A DNA stretch of 64,000 bases, taken from contig NZ_CAJXWY010000004.1 in NCBI RefSeq assembly GCF_913062725.1, positions 48,031-112,030 of the forward strand, written 5' to 3'. This document shows, piece by piece, positions 17,199 through 30,259 of this stretch. Made by a program: the position numbers and the translations under genes. This DNA comes from an uncultured Thiohalocapsa sp. Its GTDB lineage: Bacteria; Pseudomonadota; Gammaproteobacteria; Chromatiales; Chromatiaceae. The number at the start of each line of letters is the position of its first letter. Within the stretch, counting starts at the first letter, position 1. The notes under the pieces are model-generated. The model was not told the origin of the DNA. It searched no databases and saw nothing but the letters and a program-made list of their open reading frames with translations.

Positions 17199-18668
17199 TT
17201 AGTCGTTGTTCACCGGCACCGGCAGATCCACGCGGGCCAGGAAGCCGCCCAGACGCGGCGAGCGTTCCAGCCGTATCGCACCGCCGTAGGACTCGGTGAT
17301 CTCCCGGACGATGGCCAGCCCCAGCCCATGGCCATCCACCTGCTCGTCCAGGCGCTCGCCGCGGCGGGCAATTTGGGCCAGCTCGGCGTCGCTGCAACCG
17401 GGGCCGTCGTCCTCCACCAGCAGTCGCAGGCCGCCGCTGTCCTGCGCCGGCGCCAGCGTGCAGCGGACCCTTGCATGGGCCCATTTGCAGGCGTTGTCCA
17501 GCAGGTTACCGAGGATCTCCAGCAGGTCCTCGCGATCCAGGGAGACGGGTTGGGACAGCTGGCTCCGGCAGTCGATGTCCAACGCCTTGTGTCGATACAT
17601 GGCGAGCAGTAAGCGCTTCAGGTCCGGCAATTCCAGTGCCGGATCGAAGACAGAGCCGGGCCGCGCGCGCCCGGCGATGCGCGCGCGCTTGAGCTCGCGC
17701 TCCACCAGCGCTGTGATGCGCTCCACCTCACCGGCACAGACGCGCCGCGGGCTATCAGCGGGCTCCCAGTCCGCGTCCGCTGCCGTTCGCGCCGGCCACC
17801 GCAGCTGCTGGCGCATCAGACTGAGGGGCCCCTTCAGCGCATGGGCAAGGTTGCCTGCGGCGTTGCGTGAGCGGGTCAAGCGTTGCTCGTAGACGGCGAG
17901 CAGGCCGTTGAGCTTGCGCACCAGGGGCAGGATCTCCGCCGGCACTTGCTCGGTCAGGCGATTGGCGGTGCCGCGCTCCAGCGCATCGATGTCCTGATAG
18001 ACGGGCCTGAGTCGCCGGAAGGAGCGGCGCAGGATGGCTCGCTGCAGCACCAGCATCGCCAACAGGCCGACGACAGCCAGCGCCGCGAATGTCTGCTCGT
18101 AGACCCGCAGCGTGCCGAGCAGCGGGCTCAGGTCCTCGGCGACGGCGATGGTAACGGGCCCCGCCGCCACCCGGTAGCCCGCCGCGCGTACCAGGAGTGG
18201 TTGCCCCATGGGGCCGTCGCGATACCAGATGCGTACCTCCCCGATCCGCACCGGCGCCACCTCCAGATCCTGATCCCAGAGGGAGCGCGAGCGAACCACC
18301 TGCGCGCCGGTCAAGACCTTGAAATAATGTCCGGAGAAGGGCTGACGATAGACGGGCAGCAGCTGCTGGCCGGCGCCAGCCACGTCGTCGATGCGCTCCA
18401 GGCGCCCGAGCAGCGCCTGGGTGTCGTGCTCCAGCCGGGAGAGCACGTAGGCATCGGTGGTGCGGTGCAATGCCATGTGCCCGAGCCACCAGGCGGCGCC
18501 GATCAGGAGCGCCAAGCTCAAACCCAGCCCCAGATTGAGCCGGTTCTCCAGCGAGTCCCTGGGGGTGAAGCCCCGTCGATGGATGGCAGTGAGCCAACTG
18601 GCAACGCCGGTTGGACCGACGGACTGCCGCTCGGAGGCGGGCGCGTCAGGGCCGGGACGGGAAGACAT
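17199..18668 (-). CDS. PhoQ-like membrane sensor histidine kinase
   Basis: 489 residues from ATG 18668, which overlaps the end of the response-regulator gene by 23 bp; a later start close to the first membrane helix is possible. Membrane helices at about 46-66 and 192-212 enclose a ~125-residue periplasmic sensor region. Next come a HAMP-like linker and the phospho-acceptor His276 in NLAHALKGPLSLM, a variant of the PhoQ box LAHSLKTPL. The ATPase part has the N-box EILGNLLDNACKWA, then VEDDGPGCS and GHGLGLAIVREI. It should phosphorylate the adjacent OmpR-type regulator. The stimulus is unknown; PhoQ relatives sense divalent cations or peptides. Confidence 0.9.
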   Translation of the reverse strand: MSSRPGPDAPASERQSVGPTGVASWLTAIHRRGFTPRDSLENRLNLGLGLSLALLIGAAWWLGHMALHRTTDAYVLSRLEHDTQALLGRLERIDDVAGAGQQLLPVYRQPFSGHYFKVLTGAQVVRSRSLWDQDLEVAPVRIGEVRIWYRDGPMGQPLLVRAAGYRVAAGPVTIAVAEDLSPLLGTLRVYEQTFAALAVVGLLAMLVLQRAILRRSFRRLRPVYQDIDALERGTANRLTEQVPAEILPLVRKLNGLLAVYEQRLTRSRNAAGNLAHALKGPLSLMRQQLRWPARTAADADWEPADSPRRVCAGEVERITALVERELKRARIAGRARPGSVFDPALELPDLKRLLLAMYRHKALDIDCRSQLSQPVSLDREDLLEILGNLLDNACKWAHARVRCTLAPAQDSGGLRLLVEDDGPGCSDAELAQIARRGERLDEQVDGHGLGLAIVREITESYGGAIRLERSPRLGGFLARVDLPVPVNND

Positions 18669-19311
18669 AACCCTGCCCGCGCCGGGTGCGCAGATGCTGC
18701 CGACCGATCTTGCTGCGGAGTCGGCGCACATAAACCTCGATGGTGTTGCCGCCGGGCTCGGCGTGCTGATCGTAGACGTGATCGGCGATCCATTCCTTCG
18801 ACAACACCTTGTCGGGGTTGCGCATGAACGCACGCAGCAAGCGGAACTCCGTCGCCGTCAGGGCTTGCTCGCCGCCGTCCGCCAGCAGGACGCACCGGCG
18901 GTCCTCATCCAGCGTCAGCCCGGCCACGCGCAGCCGCAGGCTGGCCTGACCACCACTGCGGCGGGTGAGCGCCTGCAGCCGTGCAATCAGCTCCTGTACG
19001 TGGAAGGGCTTGCCCAGGTAGTCGTCGGCGCCGGCGCGCAGGCCGTCGACCCGCTCGTGCCAGGCGTCACGCGCGGTGAGTATCAGCACCGGCGTGCGGA
19101 TATCGGCGGCACGCCACTCGGCGAGCACCTCGAGTCCGGCCTTACCCGGCAGCCCCAGGTCCAGCACGATGACGTCGTAGGGCTGTTCCGTGCCCCAAAA
19201 AGCGCCGTCGACGCCGTTTCCGGCCCAGTCCACCGCATAGCCCGCATCGGCCAGGTCCCGGCGCAGTCCACGGGCGAGCCCGCCGTCGTCTTCGATGAGC
19301 AACAAGCGCAT
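18646..19311 (-). CDS. OmpR/PhoP-family response regulator
   Basis: 221 residues. The receiver domain has the acidic pair in LLIEDDGGLA, phospho-acceptor Asp51 in VIVLDLGLPG, Thr in LILTARD and Lys in YLGKPFHVQEL. The C-terminal winged helix ends KIGRQHLRTRRGQGYVF. The DLGLPGKAGLEVL pattern and length resemble PhoP and QseB. Its gene overlaps that of the kinase and follows a PepSY-protein gene by 87 bp, so the group is probably a single transcript that also controls its own expression. Confidence 0.93.
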   Translation of the reverse strand: MRLLLIEDDGGLARGLRRDLADAGYAVDWAGNGVDGAFWGTEQPYDVIVLDLGLPGKAGLEVLAEWRAADIRTPVLILTARDAWHERVDGLRAGADDYLGKPFHVQELIARLQALTRRSGGQASLRLRVAGLTLDEDRRCVLLADGGEQALTATEFRLLRAFMRNPDKVLSKEWIADHVYDQHAEPGGNTIEVYVRRLRSKIGRQHLRTRRGQGYVFPSRP

Positions 19312-19398
19312 GCCAGCCGGGATAGGTGCTCAAAGGGGAAGCCATCCGCTGCCCGCGCGTCGGCGCAGCGCGCACAACGTTACCACCGCCAGCGCGCC

Positions 19399-19710
19399 TC
19401 AGTCGTCGAGCTCGACTTCGATCAGCGCGCCGGTGCTGGCGTCGAGTTCCACCTCCCAGAGCCGGCCGTCGGCATCCAGCACCTCCATCTCGTACACGTA
19501 GGTGCCGTGCTCACGCTCGTATTCCAGCTCCAGCTCGATGAGCGTGCCGGGCCTGGCCTCGCGCAGCAGCGGCAGAATCTCTTCCAACGTCAGGATGGCG
19601 CCCTCCTGCGCCAGCCGGCGGGCGCGGTCAGCGTCGGAGTCGGCCTGCGCCAAAGGCGGGCAGCAAAACAGCGTGATCACCGCGGTGGCAACGGATGGGC
19701 GCGTGTGCAT
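19399..19710 (-). CDS. small exported PepSY-domain protein (first copy)
   Basis: 103 residues from ATG 19710; the frame is open further upstream but the signal peptide MHTRPSVATAVITLFCCPPL fixes the start. The mature part contains a PepSY unit: ILTLEEILPLLREARPGTLI and then paired strands TYVYEMEVLDADGRLWEVEL with STGALIEVE. It is highly acidic. The protein is predicted to be periplasmic. It is encoded directly upstream of the response-regulator gene and has a paralogue downstream of the kinase. A role as periplasmic modulator of this two-component system is inferred from position. Confidence 0.8.
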   Translation of the reverse strand: MHTRPSVATAVITLFCCPPLAQADSDADRARRLAQEGAILTLEEILPLLREARPGTLIELELEYEREHGTYVYEMEVLDADGRLWEVELDASTGALIEVELDD

Positions 19711-19837
19711 CGGCTTGGCGCTCGAATGATGGCCGTTGCGCCGATCATGCGTCTCGACTCGAAAGGCCGCTTGTGTCTTGCGACGCCGATCCGTCATGAG
19801 CGCATGGTCGGAGTTGGTGCAGGCTATGGCGCATCTG

Positions 19838-20269
19838 CTACAGCGCCCGCGCCGGGTCCAGGCCCCGCTCGCGCACCCTGTGCAGAATCGCCTTGGCACG
19901 GCCCATGGCCTCCATCATCGGCTGCAGCCCCTGCGCGGAGCCGTCGGGGCTGGGGAATTCCAGCCATTCGCTGTCAGGCAGCGCCTGGAAGCCCATGCTC
20001 CAGTCCGGGCACTGACGCTCTGCCACATGTTCCTCGAATGCCAAAGCCACATCGTGATGACGCTCGTCCCTGGCGATCTGCGCGTACAGCGCGCGCACCA
20101 CAGACTCTTCGCCTTCCAGCAGTTGGATGAACTGATCACCGCTGTAGAGGAGCAGACCGGTGATGCCGAGCGCCGTGTTCTTGTGCCGGGAGGTGGTGAG
20201 CAGGTCCACCAGGTCTTCGCGCTGCATATCGCGGCTGGCGGTGCTCAGGTAACAGAGTTGAAAGATCAT
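19838..20269 (-). CDS. BLUF-domain blue-light photoreceptor
   Basis: 143 residues, a stand-alone BLUF domain with a short helical tail. The flavin-site residues are all present at the canonical spacing: Tyr7 (FQLCYLS), Asn31 (NTALGITGLLLY), Gln49 (FIQLLEG) and Trp90 (CPDWSMGF). BLUF proteins bind FAD and signal through the Tyr-Gln hydrogen-bond network on blue-light absorption. There is no attached output domain, so a protein partner is expected. It lies 128 bp upstream of the PepSY/two-component run on the same strand, which makes a light input into that system possible but unproven. Confidence 0.93.
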   Translation of the reverse strand: MIFQLCYLSTASRDMQREDLVDLLTTSRHKNTALGITGLLLYSGDQFIQLLEGEESVVRALYAQIARDERHHDVALAFEEHVAERQCPDWSMGFQALPDSEWLEFPSPDGSAQGLQPMMEAMGRAKAILHRVRERGLDPARAL

Positions 20270-20362
20270 CGATGCGCTTCCGGGTTGCTGTGCTGCGAAA
20301 GGGGTCAGGCGCCGGGCAGCCGCAGAGGCGTTCCCGGCGTACCCGGGCGCTCGGGGGTTGCT

Positions 20363-22885
<2,523 letters not shown>

Positions 22886-23221
22886 GGGGTCCGAGATGAG
22901 CCGCGGCGGTTCGTTGGCGGTACGGGCCGCCGTCGTGCCAAAGTCGTTGAAGCAAGAAACGATCCGTCGGCGCCGACGTTGGAACTAAAGATAACGCGCC
23001 CCAGCCATGGCGCGAAGCCGTTTATGCCCCATACGGTCGAGATTTTTCAGTGGGGACTGACACCAGGCATGTCGGCGCCCGATTTTGGCGCGAGGATCAC
23101 GCACCAGGTGCCCCGTCGGTGCAGCCGCCCACACCCTGCAGCGGCCCCTGAACAGGCCTCGCCCGGGTGCACAGCGCGCTGCATCTGCTCACCGCACGGG
23201 GCCAACCGGCATGATTCAGCC
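22886..23221. other. gene-free interval between glgP and the ABC-F gene
   Basis: No coding region with sensible composition was found on either strand. It should contain the glgP promoter on the minus strand, since the ABC-F gene ends at its right side; a TTTGGCACG stretch (minus strand, near 22935-22945) is the only promoter-like hint. No repeat or hairpin with a U-tract was seen. Confidence 0.4.
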
Positions 23222-25222
<2,001 letters not shown>

Positions 25223-25224
25223 GC

Positions 25225-26760
25225 TCAGGCACCCCCGCCGGCGGACGCCGCCGCGCCGCCGCGGTCGAGCCGCCGGTAGCCGATGGCCTCGCTGAGATGC
25301 GCCACCGTGATGGCCTCGCTGTCGGCCAGATCTGCGATGGTGCGCGCCACTTTCAGGATGCGGTGATAGGCCCGACCCGAGAGCGACAGTCGGCGCATGG
25401 CCTGGGTGATCACCTGCCGGCCCTGTGCATCCAGGACACAGTGTTGCTCCAGCGCGCCGGCGGCGAGCGCCGCATTGGTGCAGCCGGCGCGCTCCATCTG
25501 ACTGGCCCGCGCCTGCTCCACCCGCGCCCGCACCAGGGCACTGGGCTCGGCACCCTCCGGGCGCGCGATGAGTCGCTCCGCCGGCAGCCGCGGCACCTCC
25601 AGCTGCAGGTCGATGCGATCGAGCAGCGGACCCGAGATGCGCGCGCGGTAGCGGGCCACCTGCTCCGGCGTGCAGCGACAGCGGCCCTGGGGATCACCGA
25701 GATAGCCGCAGGGGCAGGGATTCATCGCCGCCACCAGCTGGAAGCGCGCCGGGAACTGCGCCTGCCGCGCGGCGCGGGAGATGTGGATGTGCCCGGATTC
25801 CAGCGGCTCGCGCAGCACTTCCAGCACCCGCCGGTCGAACTCCGGCAGCTCGTCCAGGAACAGCACACCCTCGTGCGCCAGCGAAATCTCACCGGGCCGC
25901 GGCGTGCTGCCGCCGCCCACCAGCGCCACCCCGGAGGCGGTATGGTGCGGCGCCCGAAACGGGCGCTCGCGCCAGTTGGCCGGATCCACCTCGGCCTGAC
26001 CGCTGACCGAGCGGATGGCGGCCACTTCCAGCGCCTCGGCATCGTGGAGTCTGGGCAGGATGCCGGGTAATCGGTTCGCGAGCATGGATTTGCCGGTGCC
26101 GGGCGGGCCGATGAGCAGCAGGCTGTGGCCGCCGGCGGCGGCGATCTCCAGTGCCCGCTTGGCCTGCCCCTGGCCCTGCACCTCGGCGAGATCCGGGTAG
26201 GTCGCGGCCTGACGCTGAACGGCGGGGGCGCGGTGGGGTGCGATGACGGCGTCGCCATTGAGATGGGCGCAAACCTCCAGCAGGTGCTCGGCGGGCAGGA
26301 TGTCCAGCCCCTCCACCAGGGCCGCCTCGTCGGCGTTGGCGCGCGGCAGCACCAGCGCGCGGCCGGCGGCGCGGGCGGCCAGCGCCGCCGGGAGCACCGC
26401 CGAGACCGGTCGCAGGGCACCGGTGAGCGCCAGCTCGCCCAATAGCTCGAGCCGCGCCAGCGCATCGGCGCGCAGCTGGCCCGTCGCCCCGAGAATACCA
26501 ACGGCGATGGGCAGATCGAAGCGTCCACCCTCTTTCGGCAGGTCCGCCGGTGCCAGGTTGATGGTGACGCGCCCGGCGGGGTAAGAAAAGCCGGCGTTGG
26601 CGATGGCGCCACGCACCCGATCACGACTCTCCCGCACCGCCAGCTCGGGCAGTCCGACGATGGCGGTGGCGGGCAAGCCGCCCCCCGCGTACACCTCCAC
26701 CGTGACCTCCGGCGCGCGAATCCCGTCGCGGGCGCGGCTATGCAGGATGCACAAGCTCAT
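25225..26760 (-). CDS. comM: ComM/YifB-family Mg-chelatase-like AAA+ helicase
   Basis: 511 residues. An N-terminal Lon-like fold (ITINLAPADLPKEGGRFDLPIA region) precedes the AAA+ core: Walker A LLIGPPGTGKSML, Walker B GVLFLDELPEF, and the family-specific AAMNPCPCGYLGDP with Cys-rich RCRCTPEQV and ISGPLLDRIDL. ComM is a hexameric branch-migration helicase that helps integrate transforming DNA. A gene with this sequence is common in bacteria without known competence. It sits between ubiK and the ABC-F gene on the same strand, separated from ubiK by 79 bp. Confidence 0.95.
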   Translation of the reverse strand: MSLCILHSRARDGIRAPEVTVEVYAGGGLPATAIVGLPELAVRESRDRVRGAIANAGFSYPAGRVTINLAPADLPKEGGRFDLPIAVGILGATGQLRADALARLELLGELALTGALRPVSAVLPAALAARAAGRALVLPRANADEAALVEGLDILPAEHLLEVCAHLNGDAVIAPHRAPAVQRQAATYPDLAEVQGQGQAKRALEIAAAGGHSLLLIGPPGTGKSMLANRLPGILPRLHDAEALEVAAIRSVSGQAEVDPANWRERPFRAPHHTASGVALVGGGSTPRPGEISLAHEGVLFLDELPEFDRRVLEVLREPLESGHIHISRAARQAQFPARFQLVAAMNPCPCGYLGDPQGRCRCTPEQVARYRARISGPLLDRIDLQLEVPRLPAERLIARPEGAEPSALVRARVEQARASQMERAGCTNAALAAGALEQHCVLDAQGRQVITQAMRRLSLSGRAYHRILKVARTIADLADSEAITVAHLSEAIGYRRLDRGGAAASAGGGA

Positions 26761-26839
26761 GGGGCAGGCGCGAGGTCACGCGGCGGCGCACCGACTCCCC
26801 GATGGCCGGCCGCCGGCGCCGGGCAGCGGGCGTCGTCGT

Positions 26840-27133
26840 CTAGTGATCGGCACCGGCGGCGGGGTGATCGGCGTCTGCGCCCGTCGCTTCGGTTTTGAGT
26901 GCGGCTTCCAGCTCGGCGACGCGTGCGGTCAGCGCCTCCAATTTCGCACGGGTGCGCGCCAGCACGGCGGCCTGGACATCGAATTCTTCCCGCGTGACCA
27001 GGTCGAGGCGACCAAGGCCGCTTTCCAAGGTGGACCGAAAGCCACGACTGAGATCCTCCTGCAACGCACGCACCCCCTCCGGCAGGGTCTCGGCGAGGCG
27101 GTGTGCGAGATCATCGAGATGGTTCGTCGGCAC
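26840..27133 (-). CDS. ubiK: ubiquinone biosynthesis accessory factor UbiK (BMFP family)
   Basis: 97 residues from a GTG at 27133, chosen because AGGAG stands 8 nt upstream and because the family starts at this point. The sequence runs LDDLAHRLAETLPEGVRALQ, EDLSRGFRSTLESGLGRLDL, VTREEFDVQAAVL and then a heptad-rich coiled coil. The VTREEFDVQ motif is diagnostic for the YqiC/BMFP family. UbiK partners UbiJ in the soluble complex that carries ubiquinone intermediates. The last ~20 residues are a low-complexity Asp/Ala tail. It heads the comM/ABC-F run. Confidence 0.92.
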   Translation of the reverse strand: MPTNHLDDLAHRLAETLPEGVRALQEDLSRGFRSTLESGLGRLDLVTREEFDVQAAVLARTRAKLEALTARVAELEAALKTEATGADADHPAAGADH

Positions 27134-27232
27134 AGTACGAGCTCCTGTCAAGTCAGCGTCGGCGCGATCCGACACCGCGCAGTATAGCCGTCGGATCGGT
27201 TCAGCGTCGCCCCCGGAAACGCACAACAAGGG

Positions 27233-27249
27233 TGCACCAAACAGCCGCA
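27233..27249. promoter_or_regulatory. NtrC-like binding site, distal
   Basis: TGCACC-AAACA-GCCGCA matches the NtrC dyad TGCACC-N5-GGTGCA in 10 of 12 positions. Its centre is 30 bp upstream of the second site and about 130 bp upstream of the predicted transcription start. Confidence 0.6.
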
Positions 27250-27262
27250 TGCCTCACGACGA

Positions 27263-27279
27263 TGCGCGCAAATGGTGCA
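27263..27279. promoter_or_regulatory. NtrC-like binding site, proximal
   Basis: TGCGCG-CAAAT-GGTGCA matches the NtrC dyad in 10 of 12 positions with a perfect right half. Its centre lies about 100 bp upstream of the predicted start. The spacing of 30 bp (about three helical turns) to the distal site resembles the enhancer of enteric glnA. A further dyad with the same 5-bp spacer, TGCAAC-ACGCT-GTTGCG, overlaps it at 27276-27292. Confidence 0.62.
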
Positions 27280-27343
27280 ACACGCTGTTGCGTTTACAAC
27301 ACAAAAATCCCGAATTGGTATGTTTTTCGGCACATCCTTAGCC

Positions 27344-27360
27344 TTGGCACGGTCTCTGCA
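27344..27360 (+). promoter_or_regulatory. sigma-54 promoter of the porin-glnK-amtB unit
   Basis: TTGGCACGGTCTCTGCA has the invariant GG (27346-27347) and GC (27358-27359) separated by exactly 10 bp, and TTGGCACG matches the -24 consensus fully. Transcription would start near 27371, about 90 bp before the porin start codon. Together with the upstream NtrC-like dyads this is a textbook nitrogen-controlled promoter. Confidence 0.85.
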
Positions 27361-27462
27361 TTGGGTGATGACCTGTAGCCGTCGATTGTGCCGACCACAT
27401 CAGTCAGGTCAAGGCACCTTCCGGTTTCAGCGTCTATTTAAAAAAATCGAGGTGTACTCCAA

Positions 27463-28206
27463 ATGACTGCGTCGACCCGCTCCCTGTTCAACCGCACAGC
27501 CAGCGCCAGCATCATCGCCAGCACGCTGACCGCCGTGTCCGTGCCAACCACGGCCCAAGAGATGGAAATCACTGCCAACATCGGTGTCGTGTCCAATTAC
27601 ATCGTGCGAGGTGCCACCGCATCGAACAGCGACGCCGCCGTCCAGGGCGGCCTGGACTTGACCGTGGATGGCTTCTACGCGGGCACCTGGGCCTCGAACC
27701 TGGGCGGCGGCGGCTCTGAAGTGGACTTCTACCTGGGCTACGACTTCGAACTGCCGATAGAAGGGGCGACCATCGGCGCCAATGCCATCTACTATGTGTA
27801 CCCAGAGGCAGCCGATACCAGCTACGTGGATATCGGGCTCTTCTTTGGTTACGAATTCTTCTCCGCCGGCATTCAGTACACACCCTACAGCGGCAACGGC
27901 AACGAATATTTGTATGTCGACGGCGACTTCTACTACAGCGTAGGCCTGTCCTTCCCGCTGCCGAACGACTTCGGCTTCGATCTGCGCGGCGGCTACTACG
28001 ACTTCAAGAACAAGGCACCGAATCCGAACGATCCCACCGAGCTCGTCACCGCCGACCGCTACAACTACGGCGCCAGCATCATCAAGGATACGGGCGATTT
28101 CGGCACCTTCAGCTTCAACGTCGACGCCATCGGCGACCCACGCAAGTACTACACCGGCGTCAACCGCGATCCCCAGGTCTGGGTCGGCTGGTCCAAGACG
28201 TTTTAA
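27463..28206 (+). CDS. TorF-family putative outer-membrane porin (TIGR02001 type)
   Basis: 247 residues. The signal peptide (cleavage near PTTAQE) leads into a beta-barrel-type sequence rich in alternating aromatic strands: ANIGVVSNYIVRGATASNSD, GTWASNLGGGGSEVDFYLGY and so on, ending in the porin-typical aromatic residue (WSKTF). The SNYIVRG start and GTWxSN block are diagnostic of this family, often encoded in front of glnK-amtB. It lies 85 bp upstream of glnK and shares the sigma-54 promoter, so it probably brings a nitrogen source across the outer membrane under nitrogen limitation. Confidence 0.85.
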   Translation: MTASTRSLFNRTASASIIASTLTAVSVPTTAQEMEITANIGVVSNYIVRGATASNSDAAVQGGLDLTVDGFYAGTWASNLGGGGSEVDFYLGYDFELPIEGATIGANAIYYVYPEAADTSYVDIGLFFGYEFFSAGIQYTPYSGNGNEYLYVDGDFYYSVGLSFPLPNDFGFDLRGGYYDFKNKAPNPNDPTELVTADRYNYGASIIKDTGDFGTFSFNVDAIGDPRKYYTGVNRDPQVWVGWSKTF

Positions 28207-28237
28207 GATCCGCGCCGAGCTGTCTTCCGGCAGCTAG

Positions 28238-28630
<393 letters not shown>

Positions 28631-28655
28631 GCGACCCCACGGAGGCATCGATCTG

Positions 28656-29927
28656 ATGGAAGAACCAACGATTCAACTCGCTTACGCACTCGACACCTTC
28701 TACTTCCTCATGTCCGGCGCGCTGGTCATGTGGATGGCCGCGGGCTTCGCCATGCTCGAGGCGGGCCTGGTGCGCGCCAAGAACACCGCCGAGATCCTGA
28801 CCAAGAACGTGGCGCTGTTCGCCATCGCCTGCATCATGTATATGCTGATCGGCTACGGCATCATGTACCCGGCGGGCGGTAACGGCGTCGTGCCGGAGAT
28901 TTCCTGGACATTCATGTTCATGAATGCCAGCGCCGACAACGCCGTGGACGCCGTGCTGGCGAGCGATGGCGACGTCTACTACGCGGGCCTGTCCGACTTC
29001 TTCTTCCAGGTGGTGTTCGTGGCCACCGCCATGTCCATCGTCTCCGGCGCCGTCGCCGAGCGCATGAAGCTCTGGGCCTTCCTGCTGTTCGCCATCGTCA
29101 TGACCGGTTTCATCTATCCCGTGCAGGGCTACTGGAAATGGGGCGGCGGCTTCCTGGACGGCCTCAACTTCCAGGACTTCGCAGGCTCCGGCGTGGTGCA
29201 TCTGGCGGGTGCCTCGGCGGCGCTGGCGGGCGTCATCCTGCTCGGCGCGCGCAAGGGCAAGTACGGCAAAGACGGCAGTATCAACGCCATCCCCGGCGCC
29301 AACCTGCCGCTGGCGACCCTCGGCACCTTCATCCTCTGGCTGGGCTGGTTCGGCTTCAACGGCGGCTCGCAGTTGGTGGTGTCCAACATCAGTGACGCCA
29401 ACGCCGTGGCCGGCATCTTCGTCAACACCAACATGGCCGCCGCCGGTGGCCTGGTGTTTGCGCTGATCACCGCCCGGCTGCTGTTCGGCAAGGCCGACCT
29501 CACCATGGCGCTGAACGGCGCACTCGCCGGCCTGGTGGCCATCACCGCCGAGCCGCTGACGCCCACCCCGCTGGCGGCGACGCTCATCGGCGGCGTCGGC
29601 GGCGTCATCGTGGTGTTCGCCATCGTCACCCTGGACAAGCTGCGCATCGATGATCCGGTGGGCGCCATCTCGGTGCACGGCGTCGTCGGCATGTGGGGCC
29701 TGCTGGCCGTGCCCATCACCAATGCCGACGCCGGCTTCGGTGCTCAGCTCATCGGCCTCATCACCATTTTCGCCTGGGTCTTCATCACCTCCTTCATCGT
29801 CTGGCTGCTCATCAAGCTGATCATGGGCATCCGCGTCAGCGAGGAAGAGGAGTACGAAGGCGTGGACGTGGGCGAATGCGGCTTGGAAGCCTACCCCGAG
29901 TTCATGGGCGCTCGCGGTAGCACCTGA
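28656..29927 (+). CDS. amtB: ammonium transporter
   Basis: 423 residues from ATG 28656, with GGAGG 10 nt upstream. Eleven membrane helices are expected. The pore twin histidines are His182 (SGVVHLAGASAAL) and His341 (ISVHGVVGMWGLL), and the Amt signature GTFILWLGWFGFNGGS is present. There is no cleavable leader like that of E. coli AmtB; the first helix starts at about residue 9. The cytoplasmic tail is short and acidic. It conducts ammonia/ammonium under nitrogen limitation and is gated by GlnK. Confidence 0.97.
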   Translation: MEEPTIQLAYALDTFYFLMSGALVMWMAAGFAMLEAGLVRAKNTAEILTKNVALFAIACIMYMLIGYGIMYPAGGNGVVPEISWTFMFMNASADNAVDAVLASDGDVYYAGLSDFFFQVVFVATAMSIVSGAVAERMKLWAFLLFAIVMTGFIYPVQGYWKWGGGFLDGLNFQDFAGSGVVHLAGASAALAGVILLGARKGKYGKDGSINAIPGANLPLATLGTFILWLGWFGFNGGSQLVVSNISDANAVAGIFVNTNMAAAGGLVFALITARLLFGKADLTMALNGALAGLVAITAEPLTPTPLAATLIGGVGGVIVVFAIVTLDKLRIDDPVGAISVHGVVGMWGLLAVPITNADAGFGAQLIGLITIFAWVFITSFIVWLLIKLIMGIRVSEEEEYEGVDVGECGLEAYPEFMGARGST

Positions 29928-29976
29928 CGCTACCGTTCAGGGACGACCGCGCACGGATGCGCAATCATGCTTGCAG

Positions 29977-29998
29977 CGGGGCCTTCGGGCCCCGTTTT
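29977..29998 (+). terminator. Rho-independent terminator after amtB
   Basis: CGGGGCC-TTCG-GGCCCCG followed by TTTT: a 7-bp perfect GC stem with a stable UUCG-type tetraloop and a short T-tract, 50 bp after the amtB stop. It ends the nitrogen unit before the zinc unit begins. Confidence 0.85.
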
Positions 29999-30173
29999 CG
30001 TTGGCTCATCCCCACCAGCGCCCGGGCGTCGGAAGCACCAGCACGGTGACGCTTTTACGCCCTCCGAACGGCATCGCAGCGACGGCCGCGCGCTTGTCCT
30101 GATTGCTCACGTCCTGACACGCTGCGGCTGACGGGCGACGATCAGTTGTCGTCGACCGCGCACCGCGCTGTAT

Positions 30174-30188
30174 TGTTATACTATTACA
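30174..30188. promoter_or_regulatory. Zur-like box upstream of the zinc uptake operon
   Basis: TGTTATACTATTACA is an interrupted palindrome (12 of 15 positions symmetric) and resembles the gammaproteobacterial Zur box TGTTATA-n-TATAACA. It is the most AT-rich stretch of the 29928-30259 gap and lies 72 bp before the znuA-like start. The zur gene itself is at the end of the same operon. Confidence 0.65.
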
Positions 30189-30259
30189 TGTGGCAGCCAG
30201 CCGACGGCGGGGCCTGCCATCGAGGCACGCGATCTTACCCTTGTTGAGCGACACAAAAC

